Shown in pieces: positions 30,681-39,023 of a stretch of DNA of 57,922 nt. The notes below the pieces were generated by a model. The model worked only from the letters and a program-made list of their open reading frames with translations, had not been told where the DNA came from and did no database searches. Origin of the DNA: an uncultured eubacterium 1-6 (GTDB lineage Bacteria > Bacillota > Clostridia > Lachnospirales > Lachnospiraceae); the NCBI GenBank assembly GCA_903789595.1, contig CAIFEZ010000021.1:1-57922 (forward strand). The letters are read 5' to 3'. The position numbers and the translations under genes are program-made. Positions within the stretch are counted from its first letter, which is position 1, and each line of letters starts with the position of its first letter.

Positions 30681-31035
30681 CTCAATTCCTCCTTCCGATT
30701 TACCCGAAAAAAATGTGCGACAGATTAACCTTTCTTTTATTCTATTCTATCAAATAGTATATCAGTGCGAAAGAACGAAGTTCTTTTGCAGCGCAAAACT
30801 GTTACATATACTTTTACACGTTTTGATATCCCACTTGCGTGGCAAGGAGGTTTGCCCCAATCACTGCAGAAATTATGATATAATCATTTTGAGAGAATAT
30901 CTTTGATTTACGCGAACAGTGAGCCGCAGCCGAATGCGAAGTATTCGTGTGCGGCGAGCGTCGCGATAGCGAGATAAAACTCGCGCAGCGCGTTTTATCT
31001 CGTTTATAGATGCAGGAAAGAGGTAATTTCTGAGT
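30681..31035. repeat. lipoprotein-phosphoesterase gap with R2 element (copy 1, 30906-31007)
   Basis: 30906-31007 is a complete copy of family R2: TTACGCGAACAGTGAGCCGC, a hairpin with TTCG ends, then CGAGATAAAACTCGCG and GCGTTTTATCTCG as a perfect stem. It matches the reverse complement of 38648-38747 with only about four differences in 100 bases. Upstream, AAAGAAC/GTTCTTT (30770-30786) is a small hairpin, and TGATATAAT (30876-30884) is an extended -10 that may drive the phosphoesterase gene through the R2 element. Confidence 0.85.
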
Positions 31036-31782
31036 ATGGCTTTATACGCAATAGGCGATCTGCATCTGCATTTTCAGTCGGAGCTGAAGGCGCCGGGGCA
31101 GCTGCACGGCCGTGTGTGGAAGAATCATGAGGAGAAGTTCCGGAAGAACTGTGCGAAGCAGATCACCGGGGAGGATACGCTGGTGCTGGTGGGCGACCAC
31201 AGCTGGGGCAGAAACCTCGCGGAGTGCGAGGAGGATTTGCAGTATATCTGCGATCTTCCCGGCAGAAAGATCCTGACACGCGGCAACCACGACATGTTCT
31301 GGGATGTGAAGAAAACAGAACGGCTGAATGACCTCTATCGGCCCCGGCTCAGCTTTCTGCAGAACAGCTATGAAACTTATCAGGACTACGCGCTTGTCGG
31401 CACGAAGGGTTATACGTTTGAAGGACCGTTTTATCTGGACCGGCGCGGGCGGATCACAGGCTGGGATGAGAAGGAAGAGGCACATGCCGGGAAGCTGGTG
31501 GAGCGCGAACTGCAGCGGCTGCGGACGTCCTTTGAGCTTGCAGGGGCGGACGGATACCGGAAGTTCATCATGTTCCTGCACTATCCGCCGACAAATATAC
31601 TGGAGGAGCGCAGCGGGTTTACCGATATGGCGGAGGAGTACGGCGCGGAGCAGGTGATCTATGCGCACTGCCACGGGGAAAGCCGGTTCCACGACAGCAT
31701 ACAGGGAGAATATCGCGGGCGGCAGTATCATCTGGTGTCGGGGGATTTTCTTCAGTGGAAGCCGTGGAAGGTGCTGGACTGA
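31036..31782 (+). CDS. calcineurin-like metallophosphoesterase
   Basis: The 248-residue protein carries the dimetal phosphoesterase motifs in order: IGDLHLH (D-x-H), VGDHSWG (GD), RGNHDMFW (GNHD), FLHYPP (H) and AHCHG (HxH-like). It is cytoplasmic with no signal peptide. Similar stand-alone proteins are annotated as Icc-type phosphohydrolases; the substrate is unknown. A GAAAGAGG site precedes the ATG by about 10 bases. The R2 hairpins lie in its leader. Confidence 0.88.
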   Translation: MALYAIGDLHLHFQSELKAPGQLHGRVWKNHEEKFRKNCAKQITGEDTLVLVGDHSWGRNLAECEEDLQYICDLPGRKILTRGNHDMFWDVKKTERLNDLYRPRLSFLQNSYETYQDYALVGTKGYTFEGPFYLDRRGRITGWDEKEEAHAGKLVERELQRLRTSFELAGADGYRKFIMFLHYPPTNILEERSGFTDMAEEYGAEQVIYAHCHGESRFHDSIQGEYRGRQYHLVSGDFLQWKPWKVLD

Positions 31783-31825
31783 TCCGGGGTTCTGGCGCAG
31801 CATTTCCGAAGCGTTGTATTGCGGG

Positions 31826-31928
31826 ATTTTCGCGAGGCAGAAAAATAAGAATTATTGCAGTGGTGCGAAACTTTACACTGACGTCAAGACCGCATTTCCG
31901 TGAGGCAGAAAAAAAAGAATTACTGCAG
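31826..31928. repeat. 35-bp direct repeat, two copies 68 bp apart
   Basis: ATTTTCGCGAGGCAGAAAAA (31826 on) and ATTTCCGTGAGGCAGAAAAA (31894 on) begin two 35-base copies that both end in TGCAG. They occupy the gap between the phosphoesterase and YjbR-like genes. No gene or hairpin explains them. Confidence 0.7.
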
Positions 31929-32017
31929 GGCGGAGGAAAGCCCGGAGTTTTGCTCGCGTATGTCTGGATGGAGCTGGATTGGGCATGCGGGAAGAACGGA
32001 AAAGAAGGGGTTATCAG

Positions 32018-32386
32018 ATGAGACAGGAGATTTTTGATTATATCCGGAAGCAATATCACGTATCGCCGGACTTTCCCTGGCGGACATCGCCGGAATCCGC
32101 GGTTTTCCGGCATGAAGACAGCCGGAAGTGGTTCGCGCTTGTGATGACGGTGTCCGGAGAGAAGGTCGGCGCGTCCGGGCCGGATCCTGTGGATGTGATC
32201 AATCTGAAGGTGGATGACATGCTCCTGCGGGATACGCTTATTCAGGAGGAAGGGATCATCCCCGCGTATCACATGAACAAGGTGCACTGGATCACGGTCT
32301 TGCTGGACGGCACTGTGCCTGCGGAGCGGGTGTATGATTTGATCGGTATCAGCTTTATGGCAACAAGGTCTTCGAAGAAAAAGTAA
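32018..32386 (+). CDS. MmcQ/YjbR family protein
   Basis: The 122-residue protein has the CyaY-like MmcQ/YjbR fold signature: FPWRTSPESAVFRHEDSRKWFALVM, then VINLKVDDMLLRDTL and PAYHMNKVHWITVLLDG. Family members have a DNA-binding-like double-wing surface but no proven role. The start at 32018 follows AAGGGG; a longer frame from 31979 lacks such a site and family similarity. Confidence 0.88.
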   Translation: MRQEIFDYIRKQYHVSPDFPWRTSPESAVFRHEDSRKWFALVMTVSGEKVGASGPDPVDVINLKVDDMLLRDTLIQEEGIIPAYHMNKVHWITVLLDGTVPAERVYDLIGISFMATRSSKKK

Positions 32387-32633
32387 AATCTCCTGTGCTG
32401 TTTTGAAGATTTTTTCTGGAAAATATCACCCGGAAATTTTTTTAAAGAATTTGCAGATGTGTCCCATGGTACGGATTTTTCAGTAGAGAGGGTATATTCT
32501 GTATTCAGAAAGTGAAAGAAAGCTTTCTTAAAGGAAAAAGATTCACGGTATGCCTGACAGACAGGCGTGAACAGGAAAGAAAAACAGATATTCTATCAGA
32601 AAGAACCGGAAATAACAGAAGGGAGATATGACT

Positions 32634-32822
32634 ATGAGAGCTTATGTTGATCAGGATATGTGCATCGGATGCGGCCTTTGCGAGGGTACATGCCCGGAAG
32701 TATTCCGTATTAATGATGACGGCAAGGCAGAAGCCTATGCCGATACCACAGATGAGAACCGTGACGGCGTTCTTGAGGCGATCGACGGATGCCCTGTGGG
32801 CGCGATCCGCGAGGAGGAGTAA
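32634..32822 (+). CDS. 4Fe-4S ferredoxin
   Basis: The 62-residue protein has CIGCGLCEGTCPEVF (CxxCxxxxxCP variant with a third ligand) and a distal cysteine in GCPVGAI, the pattern of a single-cluster clostridial or Thermotoga-like ferredoxin. It carries electrons in the cytoplasm. The ATG at 32634 has GGGAG eight bases before it; the ATG at 32628 is too close to that site. It lies three bases before the flavodiiron gene, so it may feed electrons to that enzyme. Confidence 0.92.
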   Translation: MRAYVDQDMCIGCGLCEGTCPEVFRINDDGKAEAYADTTDENRDGVLEAIDGCPVGAIREEE

Positions 32823-32825
32823 TCC

Positions 32826-34016
32826 ATGAGAAAGCATGTCAGGGGAAATGTCAGCTGGGTCGGATATCTGGACTGGGAGCTGGAGAGCTTTCACGGGGAT
32901 GATTATTCCATCATCAACGGTTCCAGCCAGAATGCATATCTCATCGAGGAGGAAAAAACCGTTCTGATCGATACGGTCTGGAGACCGCACCGGTTTGATT
33001 TCGTGGAGAATCTGAAGAAGGAGATCGATCTGAAAAAGATTGATTTCATCGTTGCCAACCACGGGGAATGCGATCATTCCGGATCCCTGACCGCTTTGAT
33101 GGATGAGATCCCCGATACCCCGATTTACTGCACCGCCAATGCGGTGAAAAGCATCGAGGGACAGTACGGCAAACGGGGCTGGAATTTCCATGTGGTCAAG
33201 ACCGGGGATACCGTCGATATCGGGAACGGAAAGCAGCTTGTCTTTGTGGAGATGAGGATGCTTCACTGGCCGGATTCGATGGCGACCTTCCTGACAGGAG
33301 ACAATATTCTCTTCTCGAATGATGCCTTCGGGCAGCACTATGCGGTTGAGGAGCTCTTCAACGATAAGGCGGATCCGTGTCTGCTGAACAAGGAGGCGAT
33401 GAAGTACTTCGCCAACATCCTGAATCCGTTTGCTCCGTTTGTGACACGAAAGCTGAAGGAGATCGAAGGATTCGGCCTGAACATCGAGATGATCGCTCCG
33501 TCTCACGGCGCGATCTGGAGAGAGAATCCTCTGCAGATCGTAGAGAAATATGCGGCCTGGGCGGACGCTTATCAGGAGGATCAGGTGACCATCGCCTACG
33601 ATACCATGTGGGAGGGAACGATGAAGATCGCCCACAGGATCGCGGAGGAGATTCACCGGCAGAGCCCGGAAACGGTGGTCAAGGTGTTCAATATTGCCAA
33701 ATCGGATAAAAACGAGGTCATGACCGAGGTGTTCAAATCCCGCGCGATTGCGGTCGGCTCTCCGACGGTAGCCAACAGCTATCTTTCCAGCGTGGCGGGA
33801 TGGCTGGAGTTCCTGAGACAGCTGAAATTCAAGAATAAGAAGGCAGCCGCGTTCGGCTGCTACGGATGGAGCGGTGAGAGCGTCAAGCTCCTGAAGGAAA
33901 AGCTTGCAGAAGCCGGTTTTGAGGTGATCGAGGAGAACATCCGGTCGCAGTGGAATCCGGAGGAGTCCGATTACGCCGGAATTCCCGCACTGGTAACTTC
34001 GCTGCTCGGCAAATAA
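32826..34016 (+). CDS. fprA: flavodiiron protein (FprA, A-type flavoprotein)
   Basis: The 396-residue core flavodiiron protein reduces O2 to water or NO to N2O. Residues 1-250 are the metallo-beta-lactamase-like diiron domain with NHGECDHSG (H-x-E-x-D-H ligands), MLHWPDSM, FSNDAFG and PSHGAIW. Residues 255-396 are flavodoxin-like, with AYDTMWEGTMKIA as the FMN phosphate loop and CYGWSGESV. There is no rubredoxin or reductase extension, so the adjacent ferredoxin is a likely donor. Both genes form one operon. Confidence 0.95.
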   Translation: MRKHVRGNVSWVGYLDWELESFHGDDYSIINGSSQNAYLIEEEKTVLIDTVWRPHRFDFVENLKKEIDLKKIDFIVANHGECDHSGSLTALMDEIPDTPIYCTANAVKSIEGQYGKRGWNFHVVKTGDTVDIGNGKQLVFVEMRMLHWPDSMATFLTGDNILFSNDAFGQHYAVEELFNDKADPCLLNKEAMKYFANILNPFAPFVTRKLKEIEGFGLNIEMIAPSHGAIWRENPLQIVEKYAAWADAYQEDQVTIAYDTMWEGTMKIAHRIAEEIHRQSPETVVKVFNIAKSDKNEVMTEVFKSRAIAVGSPTVANSYLSSVAGWLEFLRQLKFKNKKAAAFGCYGWSGESVKLLKEKLAEAGFEVIEENIRSQWNPEESDYAGIPALVTSLLGK

Positions 34017-34051
34017 CAGATACAATATAACAGATATAAGGGAATCAAAGA

Positions 34052-34094
34052 CAGGAGCCGGGGCATACGTGTATTGCGTATGCCCCGGCTCCTG
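34052..34094. terminator. 18-bp perfect hairpin between converging genes, no T-run
   Basis: CAGGAGCCGGGGCATACG and its exact complement flank a 7-base loop. It lies between the converging fprA and LytTR genes. Neither side has a T-run, so it may stop transcription poorly on its own, protect 3' ends, or act with another factor. Confidence 0.6.
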
Positions 34095-34137
34095 GCGCGG
34101 TTAAGAGAAGCAGTGTAATGCCCTGGAACAGGCCGCT

Positions 34138-35007
34138 TCACCGGGAAACTTCCGGCTTCCAGTTCAGAAGACGGTTGCGGAAAGCGGTGTATTTTTTTTC
34201 GGGCACAGGCAGAACGGCGCCGTCGGTCATCGTTATTTCAAAGCGTTTCAGAGAACGCACGTACAGAGGATTGACCAGATAGCTGGCATGCGCGCGGAGG
34301 AGAGCGTCTGAGAAGCCTGCCTCATAATACCGGAGCGGTTCGATGGATTTGTAGGTGCCGTCGAGGGCGTGGATCAGGGAATGGCGGCCATCGTCCGCGC
34401 TCTCGATCCACAGAATTGTGGCGGAGTTGAAAAAATACGTGACGATGCCGTCGCCTTTTCCGATGACGCTGCGGAAGGAAAGACCCGAATAGCCGGTGCA
34501 GGCGGCGTCGATATGGGATTCGGAGGCGGAGCTGGCGTAGACTCTCGGAAACGCGGAGCCGTCTTTTCCGGGAACACTTTCTCCTGGCAGGAGCTCGTCC
34601 CCGATGATATTGGATATGTGGATCATGTAAACCCGCGGGACCGGCTCCCGGATGCCTTCGGAATTCTCCTCCCGCCGGTATCCCCAGGACATGTGAAGGC
34701 GCTGATGGTGACGATCAATCTCGCCGTTTGGGAAGAAGGTGTGGACGTCATATTCCAGCATGACCTCCAGATTGTTCGTTCCTGTCGAGACACTGTACTC
34801 CGTGATGTTTCCCATGGAAAAGGTCGGCTGCTGTTCTGAGAAACTCCATGTGCGGATCATCGTTTCCCTTCCGCGCAGAATCTGCTCCTTCCGGGGACCG
34901 AACCAAAGTACGTCCTCTGCCAGGCATGCAAAGAAAGGTTCGAGATTGTTCTTGTAATATTCGGTGACGATGTATATCGATTGTTGAATCAGTTCCTGCC
35001 GTTTCAT
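34138..35007 (-). CDS. one-component regulator: NTF2/SnoaL-like domain plus LytTR DNA-binding domain
   Basis: The 289-residue protein has an N-terminal alpha+beta domain (about 1-130: VTEYYKNNLEPFFACLAEDVLWFGP, MLEYDVHTFFPNGEIDRH) resembling SnoaL/NTF2-like folds. A C-terminal LytTR domain follows (about 190-285: ILWIESADDGRHSLIH, YYEAGFSDALLRAHASYLVN, VRSLKRFEITMTDGAVLPVP). LytTR domains are usually the output of response regulators; here a putative ligand-binding domain replaces the receiver. Targets are unknown; the flanking flavodiiron and CDF genes are candidates. The N-terminal call rests on hydrophobic pattern only. Confidence 0.75.
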   Translation of the reverse strand: MKRQELIQQSIYIVTEYYKNNLEPFFACLAEDVLWFGPRKEQILRGRETMIRTWSFSEQQPTFSMGNITEYSVSTGTNNLEVMLEYDVHTFFPNGEIDRHHQRLHMSWGYRREENSEGIREPVPRVYMIHISNIIGDELLPGESVPGKDGSAFPRVYASSASESHIDAACTGYSGLSFRSVIGKGDGIVTYFFNSATILWIESADDGRHSLIHALDGTYKSIEPLRYYEAGFSDALLRAHASYLVNPLYVRSLKRFEITMTDGAVLPVPEKKYTAFRNRLLNWKPEVSR

Positions 35008-35063
35008 CTGTCATCTTCCTTTTTTCTGTAGGAATCAGTGCCGCGGTTTTCACATGCGATTGC

Positions 35064-36209
35064 TCACATGCGTTTTGTGGTTTTGCCGGGGAGCATTCCG
35101 AAATCAGTGTCGAGGGATACCTGAATGGAATAATCCGGGTATCTTACTGCGGCTTCGCCGCGGATTTCATCTCTCACCTGTACGCGGTCGGGCGCGTCGA
35201 AGCTCACCACGGTATCGAAGCGGATTTTCTTCTCTTGAGGATCCAGATAGAAGCCGTGCACCTGCTCCACGAAAGGGTGACTCATGGCGAGAGCGGTGAT
35301 ATCCTCTCGAATCCGGATGATCTCCGGATCTTTTGTATTTTCCGTGTAGATGCCGATACCGGTGAGAAATACGCCATACTTTTCGTATACGCGGTGCGTA
35401 ATCCTGCGTGTGATCTTGTCCAGTTCGACGACCGAAAGCGTGTCCGGAATCGCAATATGAACGGATCCGGTATGCCGTCCGGGGCCGTAGTTGTTGAGTG
35501 ACATATCATAGGCACCAAGGACCTGTGGTTCTTCGAGAATTGTCCTTTCCACGGCCTGCGCCAGTTCTTCCTCCATCCTTTCACCGAGCATGGAGGACAG
35601 CATATCCCGCACCATGATCAGGCCGCCGAACAGAATGTCCGCGGAAATTGCGATGGCAAGCCATGACTCGATGGACACGTGGAAAACGGTGTATACCAGC
35701 ATTCCGGCAACGGTCACAAGGGAGAGCATAGAATGCTTGAGCTCGGACTTTCCGGTCTGTGTGAGAGCTCTGGAATCCGTGTGACGGCCGGTGTGAATAT
35801 CATGGCGTCCCACAACAATCCGCGCGATCATGCTGATTATGATAATCGAGAAGGAATAGAGGGTAAAGTGAGGACGGGACGGATGCAGAACAGACTGGAT
35901 GCCTCCCAGGATGCCGGTGATTCCCGCATAGGCTGTCAGTCCCGCAATCAGAAGACCGCTGAGATATTCGACCCGTCCGTATCCGAAGGGGTGCCTGCGG
36001 TCCGCGGGCTTTCCGGCAAGTCTGGCGCCGAGAACCGTGATCACGGCATTGCTCGCTTCGGTGATGTGGCTCAGGCCGTCCAGGATCATGGAAACAGATC
36101 CGGAAAAGACACCCTCCAGAGCCTCGAGGAGTGCCAGAACGACACTGACGAGGATAGCGGTGCGGCCGACCCGGACGATTTCGCGGGTACGTGCGTTCTG
36201 ATGATTCAT
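35064..36209 (-). CDS. cation diffusion facilitator family transporter
   Basis: The 381-residue protein has six predicted membrane helices in residues 15-215 and a C-terminal cytoplasmic region. The helix 2 metal site reads LDGLSHITE (D-x-x-x-H). Helix 5 reads KSELKHSMLSLVT, where the usual H-x-x-x-D has serine instead of aspartate. After the first cytoplasmic domain (about 215-290) a second similar region (295-370) is present, longer than in FieF-type proteins (about 300 residues). It probably exports a divalent metal such as Fe, Mn or Zn, but the altered site makes the substrate uncertain. It is 56 bases upstream of the LytTR gene on the same strand. Confidence 0.85.
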   Translation of the reverse strand: MNHQNARTREIVRVGRTAILVSVVLALLEALEGVFSGSVSMILDGLSHITEASNAVITVLGARLAGKPADRRHPFGYGRVEYLSGLLIAGLTAYAGITGILGGIQSVLHPSRPHFTLYSFSIIIISMIARIVVGRHDIHTGRHTDSRALTQTGKSELKHSMLSLVTVAGMLVYTVFHVSIESWLAIAISADILFGGLIMVRDMLSSMLGERMEEELAQAVERTILEEPQVLGAYDMSLNNYGPGRHTGSVHIAIPDTLSVVELDKITRRITHRVYEKYGVFLTGIGIYTENTKDPEIIRIREDITALAMSHPFVEQVHGFYLDPQEKKIRFDTVVSFDAPDRVQVRDEIRGEAAVRYPDYSIQVSLDTDFGMLPGKTTKRM

Positions 36210-36349
36210 GTATAAAATCTCTCCATTTCTTATTCGTATCTTTTTCTCTTTTTCTTATCTTTTCCCGGTTAGTTATTCCCTACTATAGCATCTCGGAAAT
36301 TATCGCGCTATCTGTTTTTTTCCATCTGCCGGACATATATTGCGGCGCC

Positions 36350-36574
36350 ATGCCTGAGGAAAAGCACGGAAAAGAGAAATCCGCAGCTTATGCAGCATGT
36401 CGCGGTACAAGGTGCGGAAGCTTTGTGAGAAAGTCGAAAAAATCGGCAGATGAAGAAAAGTCGTGTAAAAAAGTGGCAGATCATGAAGAAAAGTCGTGTA
36501 AAAAAGCGGCAGATTACGAAGAAAAGTCGTGTAAAAAATGTGATAAGCGGCTCATCCGGAGGTCGTCGGACTGA
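36350..36574 (+). CDS. small Lys/Cys-rich repeat protein (uncertain)
   Basis: This 74-residue reading frame contains three near-identical blocks with EEKSCKK, each 10-11 residues, spaced by ADH or ADY, and ends KKCDKRLIRRSSD. Six cysteines and many lysines would make it a possible metal-binding or nucleic-acid-binding peptide. No good ribosome binding site precedes the ATG. A second frame through the same repeats (36450-36638) is also open because the 33-bp unit is divisible by three. It may be only a repeat array. It lies upstream of the flavodiiron fusion. Confidence 0.3.
   Translation: MPEEKHGKEKSAAYAACRGTRCGSFVRKSKKSADEEKSCKKVADHEEKSCKKAADYEEKSCKKCDKRLIRRSSD
36446..36541. repeat. 33-bp tandem repeat, three units
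   Basis: Units of 30, 33 and 33 bases start GCAGAT and contain GAAGAAAAGTCGTGTAAAAA without change in all three. They lie in the gap before the flavodiiron fusion gene and code for the SCKK blocks of the uncertain small protein. Confidence 0.9.
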
Positions 36575-36819
36575 GAATCTCCATGTCAGGATATCGGGAA
36601 GAAAGCAGAATGATCAATATTCCGCTGTATCTGGTTGAGACCTGGTTCCGGAAGCTGGAAATGAAAGAAACGGATTGAGCCCATAAATTATCGAAACTAT
36701 CGAAATTCACTCTTCCGGTGGAAAAAATCTGCTTTCTATAGTATGATAAAAAATGAACAAAGTTGCATTCGTACTGGTATTCTGCATTCTTATTAAATTC
36801 TAAAAGGAGGCTTACTGAA

Positions 36820-38610
36820 ATGAAGGTTACCGAGGACATCCGCTACGTCGGAGTCAATGACCACAAGATTGACCTTTTCGAGGGACAGTATAAGGTTCCC
36901 CACGGCATGTCGTACAATTCCTATGTCATCATGGACGAGAAGATTGCGGTCATGGACACTGTGGATATCAGGTTTACGCATGAGTGGCTGGACAATCTGG
37001 CAGAGGTGCTGGGAGAGCGGAAACCGGATTATCTGATTGTACAGCATATGGAGCCGGATCATTCCGCGAATATCATGAATTTCATGAAGATCTACCCGGA
37101 CACCGTCATCGTGGCGAACAAGAAGACGTTCGCGATGATGAACCAGTTCTTCGACATGGACCCGGAGATCCGCACGGAAGAGGTGGAGAACGGAGGCACG
37201 CTGTGCCTTGGAAAGCACACGCTGACCTTTGTATTTGCACCGATGGTTCACTGGCCGGAGGTTATGGTCACCTATGACAGCACAGACAAGGTTCTGTTCT
37301 CCGCCGACGGCTTCGGCAAATTCGGAGCTCTCGACGAGGAGGAGCCGTGGGATGATGAAAGCCGTCGCTATTATATCGGCATCGTCGGCAAGTACGGCGC
37401 GCAGGTTCAGAAGCTTCTGAAGACCGCTGCGACGCTGGACATCCGGATGATCTGTCCGCTTCACGGGCCGGTGCTGTCGGAGAATCTCGGACATTACATC
37501 GATCTGTATGACAAGTGGTCGTCCTATACGCCCGAGGAAGAGGGAATTGTGGTCGCGTTCACCTCCGTCTACGGGCATACCAGAGCAGCGGCAGAGCAGC
37601 TGGCAGAGATGCTTCGCGAGGGCGGCGCGCCGAAGGTTGTGGTTCATGATCTGGCGAGAACAGATATGTCTGTTGCGGTCGCGGATGCGTTCCGGTACAG
37701 CAAGCTGGTGCTGGCGACGACGACCTACAACGCGGAGCTCTTCCCGTTCATGCGCCAGTTTATCGATCACCTGACCGAGAGGAATTTCCAGAACCGCACG
37801 GTGGCCTTTATCGAGAACGGAACCTGGTCTCCGCTTGCGCTGAAGCTGATGAAGGAAAAGCTGGACGGCTGCAGGAAGATCACCTATGTGAACACCAGCG
37901 TCACGATTCATTCCGCACTGAAGGCGGACAGCAAGGATGCGCTGAAGAAGATGGCGGAAGAGCTGACGATGGATTACAGGGCGCTGTCGAAGGAAAAGGC
38001 TGCGAAGAACGACATGACCGCACTGTTCCGGATCGGCTACGGCCTGTATGTCATCACGACCAATGACGGCAAAAAGGATAACGGAATGATCTGCAATACG
38101 GTGACGCAGCTGACCGATACGCCGAACCGGATTGCCGTGAATATCAACAAGAGAAACTACACCTATCATGTGATCAAACAGACCGGAAAGCTGAATGTGA
38201 ACTGCCTGTCCGTGGAAGCGCCGTTCTCCGTCTTCGAGCGGTACGGATTCCAGAGCGGGCGCGCGGCCGATAAGTTCGAGGGCGTGGAGGAGTTCCGTTC
38301 CGATAACGGACTTCGGATCCTGCCCCGCTACATCAACGCAGTGATGTCTCTGGAGGTGGAGTCCTATGTGGATCTGGATACGCACGGCATGTTCATCTGC
38401 ACCGTTTCGGAGGCCCGTGTGCTGTCCGACAAGGATACGATGACTTATACCTACTATCAGAAGAATGTAAAGCCGAAGCCGAAGACAGAAGGCAAGAAAG
38501 GCTGGGTATGTACGGTCTGCGGCTATGTCTATGAAGGAGAAGAGCTGCCGCCGGATTTCATCTGCCCGATCTGCAAGCACGGAGCGGCGGATTTCGAGCC
38601 GATCGGATAA
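36820..38610 (+). CDS. multidomain flavodiiron protein: diiron, flavodoxin, flavin reductase, rubredoxin
   Basis: The 596-residue protein carries a whole electron chain. Residues 1-245 are the diiron domain (QHMEPDHSA with H-x-E-x-D-H, MVHWPEVM, FSADGFG, PLHGPVL). Residues 250-390 are the flavodoxin domain (TSVYGHTRAAAE). Residues 405-540 are a flavin reductase-like FMN-binding domain (NGMICNTVTQLTDTPNRIAV). Residues 545-596 are rubredoxin (CTVCGYVYEGEELP, CPICKHG). It reduces O2 or NO and might accept electrons from NAD(P)H through the reductase domain, though that is inference. AAAGGAGG nine bases upstream fixes the start at 36820, not 36763. Confidence 0.94.
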   Translation: MKVTEDIRYVGVNDHKIDLFEGQYKVPHGMSYNSYVIMDEKIAVMDTVDIRFTHEWLDNLAEVLGERKPDYLIVQHMEPDHSANIMNFMKIYPDTVIVANKKTFAMMNQFFDMDPEIRTEEVENGGTLCLGKHTLTFVFAPMVHWPEVMVTYDSTDKVLFSADGFGKFGALDEEEPWDDESRRYYIGIVGKYGAQVQKLLKTAATLDIRMICPLHGPVLSENLGHYIDLYDKWSSYTPEEEGIVVAFTSVYGHTRAAAEQLAEMLREGGAPKVVVHDLARTDMSVAVADAFRYSKLVLATTTYNAELFPFMRQFIDHLTERNFQNRTVAFIENGTWSPLALKLMKEKLDGCRKITYVNTSVTIHSALKADSKDALKKMAEELTMDYRALSKEKAAKNDMTALFRIGYGLYVITTNDGKKDNGMICNTVTQLTDTPNRIAVNINKRNYTYHVIKQTGKLNVNCLSVEAPFSVFERYGFQSGRAADKFEGVEEFRSDNGLRILPRYINAVMSLEVESYVDLDTHGMFICTVSEARVLSDKDTMTYTYYQKNVKPKPKTEGKKGWVCTVCGYVYEGEELPPDFICPICKHGAADFEPIG

Positions 38611-38647
38611 AGGCGGGGATTACAGATATACCGTAACCCTGAAGGAC

Positions 38648-38747
38648 AAACGAGATAAAACACGCTGCGCGAGTTTTATCTCGTTATCGCGACGTTCGCC
38701 GCACACGAATACCTCGCATTCGGCTGCGGCTCACTGTTCGCGTAAAT
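38648..38747. repeat. R2 element, copy 2 (inverted relative to 30906-31007)
   Basis: CGAGATAAAACACGCTGCGCG and GTTTTATCTCG start the element, then CGAATACCTCGCATTCGGC and CTGTTCGCGTAAATA. It is the reverse complement of copy 1 with about four substitutions. A short R1 fragment (GGCGGGGATTACAGATATACCG) lies just before it at 38613-38640. It follows the flavodiiron fusion and precedes a terminator. Confidence 0.88.
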
Positions 38748-38756
38748 AAGGAATAT

Positions 38757-38786
38757 GAGCGTCCGGCGTCAGCCGGGCGCTCTTTT
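38757..38786 (+). terminator. intrinsic terminator downstream of the flavodiiron fusion gene
   Basis: GAGCGTCCGGC and GCCGGGCGCTC form an 11-bp stem with a 4-base loop and TTTT after it. It lies about 150 bases after the stop codon, beyond the R2 element, so the R2 hairpins would be part of the mRNA 3' end. Confidence 0.8.
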
Positions 38787-39023
38787 GACGTGATCCGGAA
38801 AAAGAAAACAGGTGTCCGAAAGTATATGGATAAATGCAGAAAACATGCAAACTTCTTCGACGGTTCCGTGAAAAAGTGTGCTAATATTTGTATAGGCGAT
38901 TTTACAGGCGACAGTCAGCGGGCGATCGCCGCGCCAAAGGAAGCTGGCGCATCGCCGGAATTATCAGCAATTTTGGAGAGACAGAGGAATTGTGACGGAG
39001 CGCAGGCCGGGAGAGAACAGGAG

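Noticed and set aside
36610-36678. Short 22-codon frame starting MINIPLYLVE before the flavodiiron fusion
   Set aside because: It is too short, with only a weak purine-rich site upstream and no support from conservation.
36793-38580. Minus-strand open frame of 595 codons opposite the flavodiiron fusion
   Set aside because: It is a shadow of the recognised gene; no start signal or family similarity.
38790-39023. N-terminal extension of the TRIC protein
   Set aside because: The 78 extra residues are polar, have no family counterpart and precede a start with a plausible ribosome binding site.
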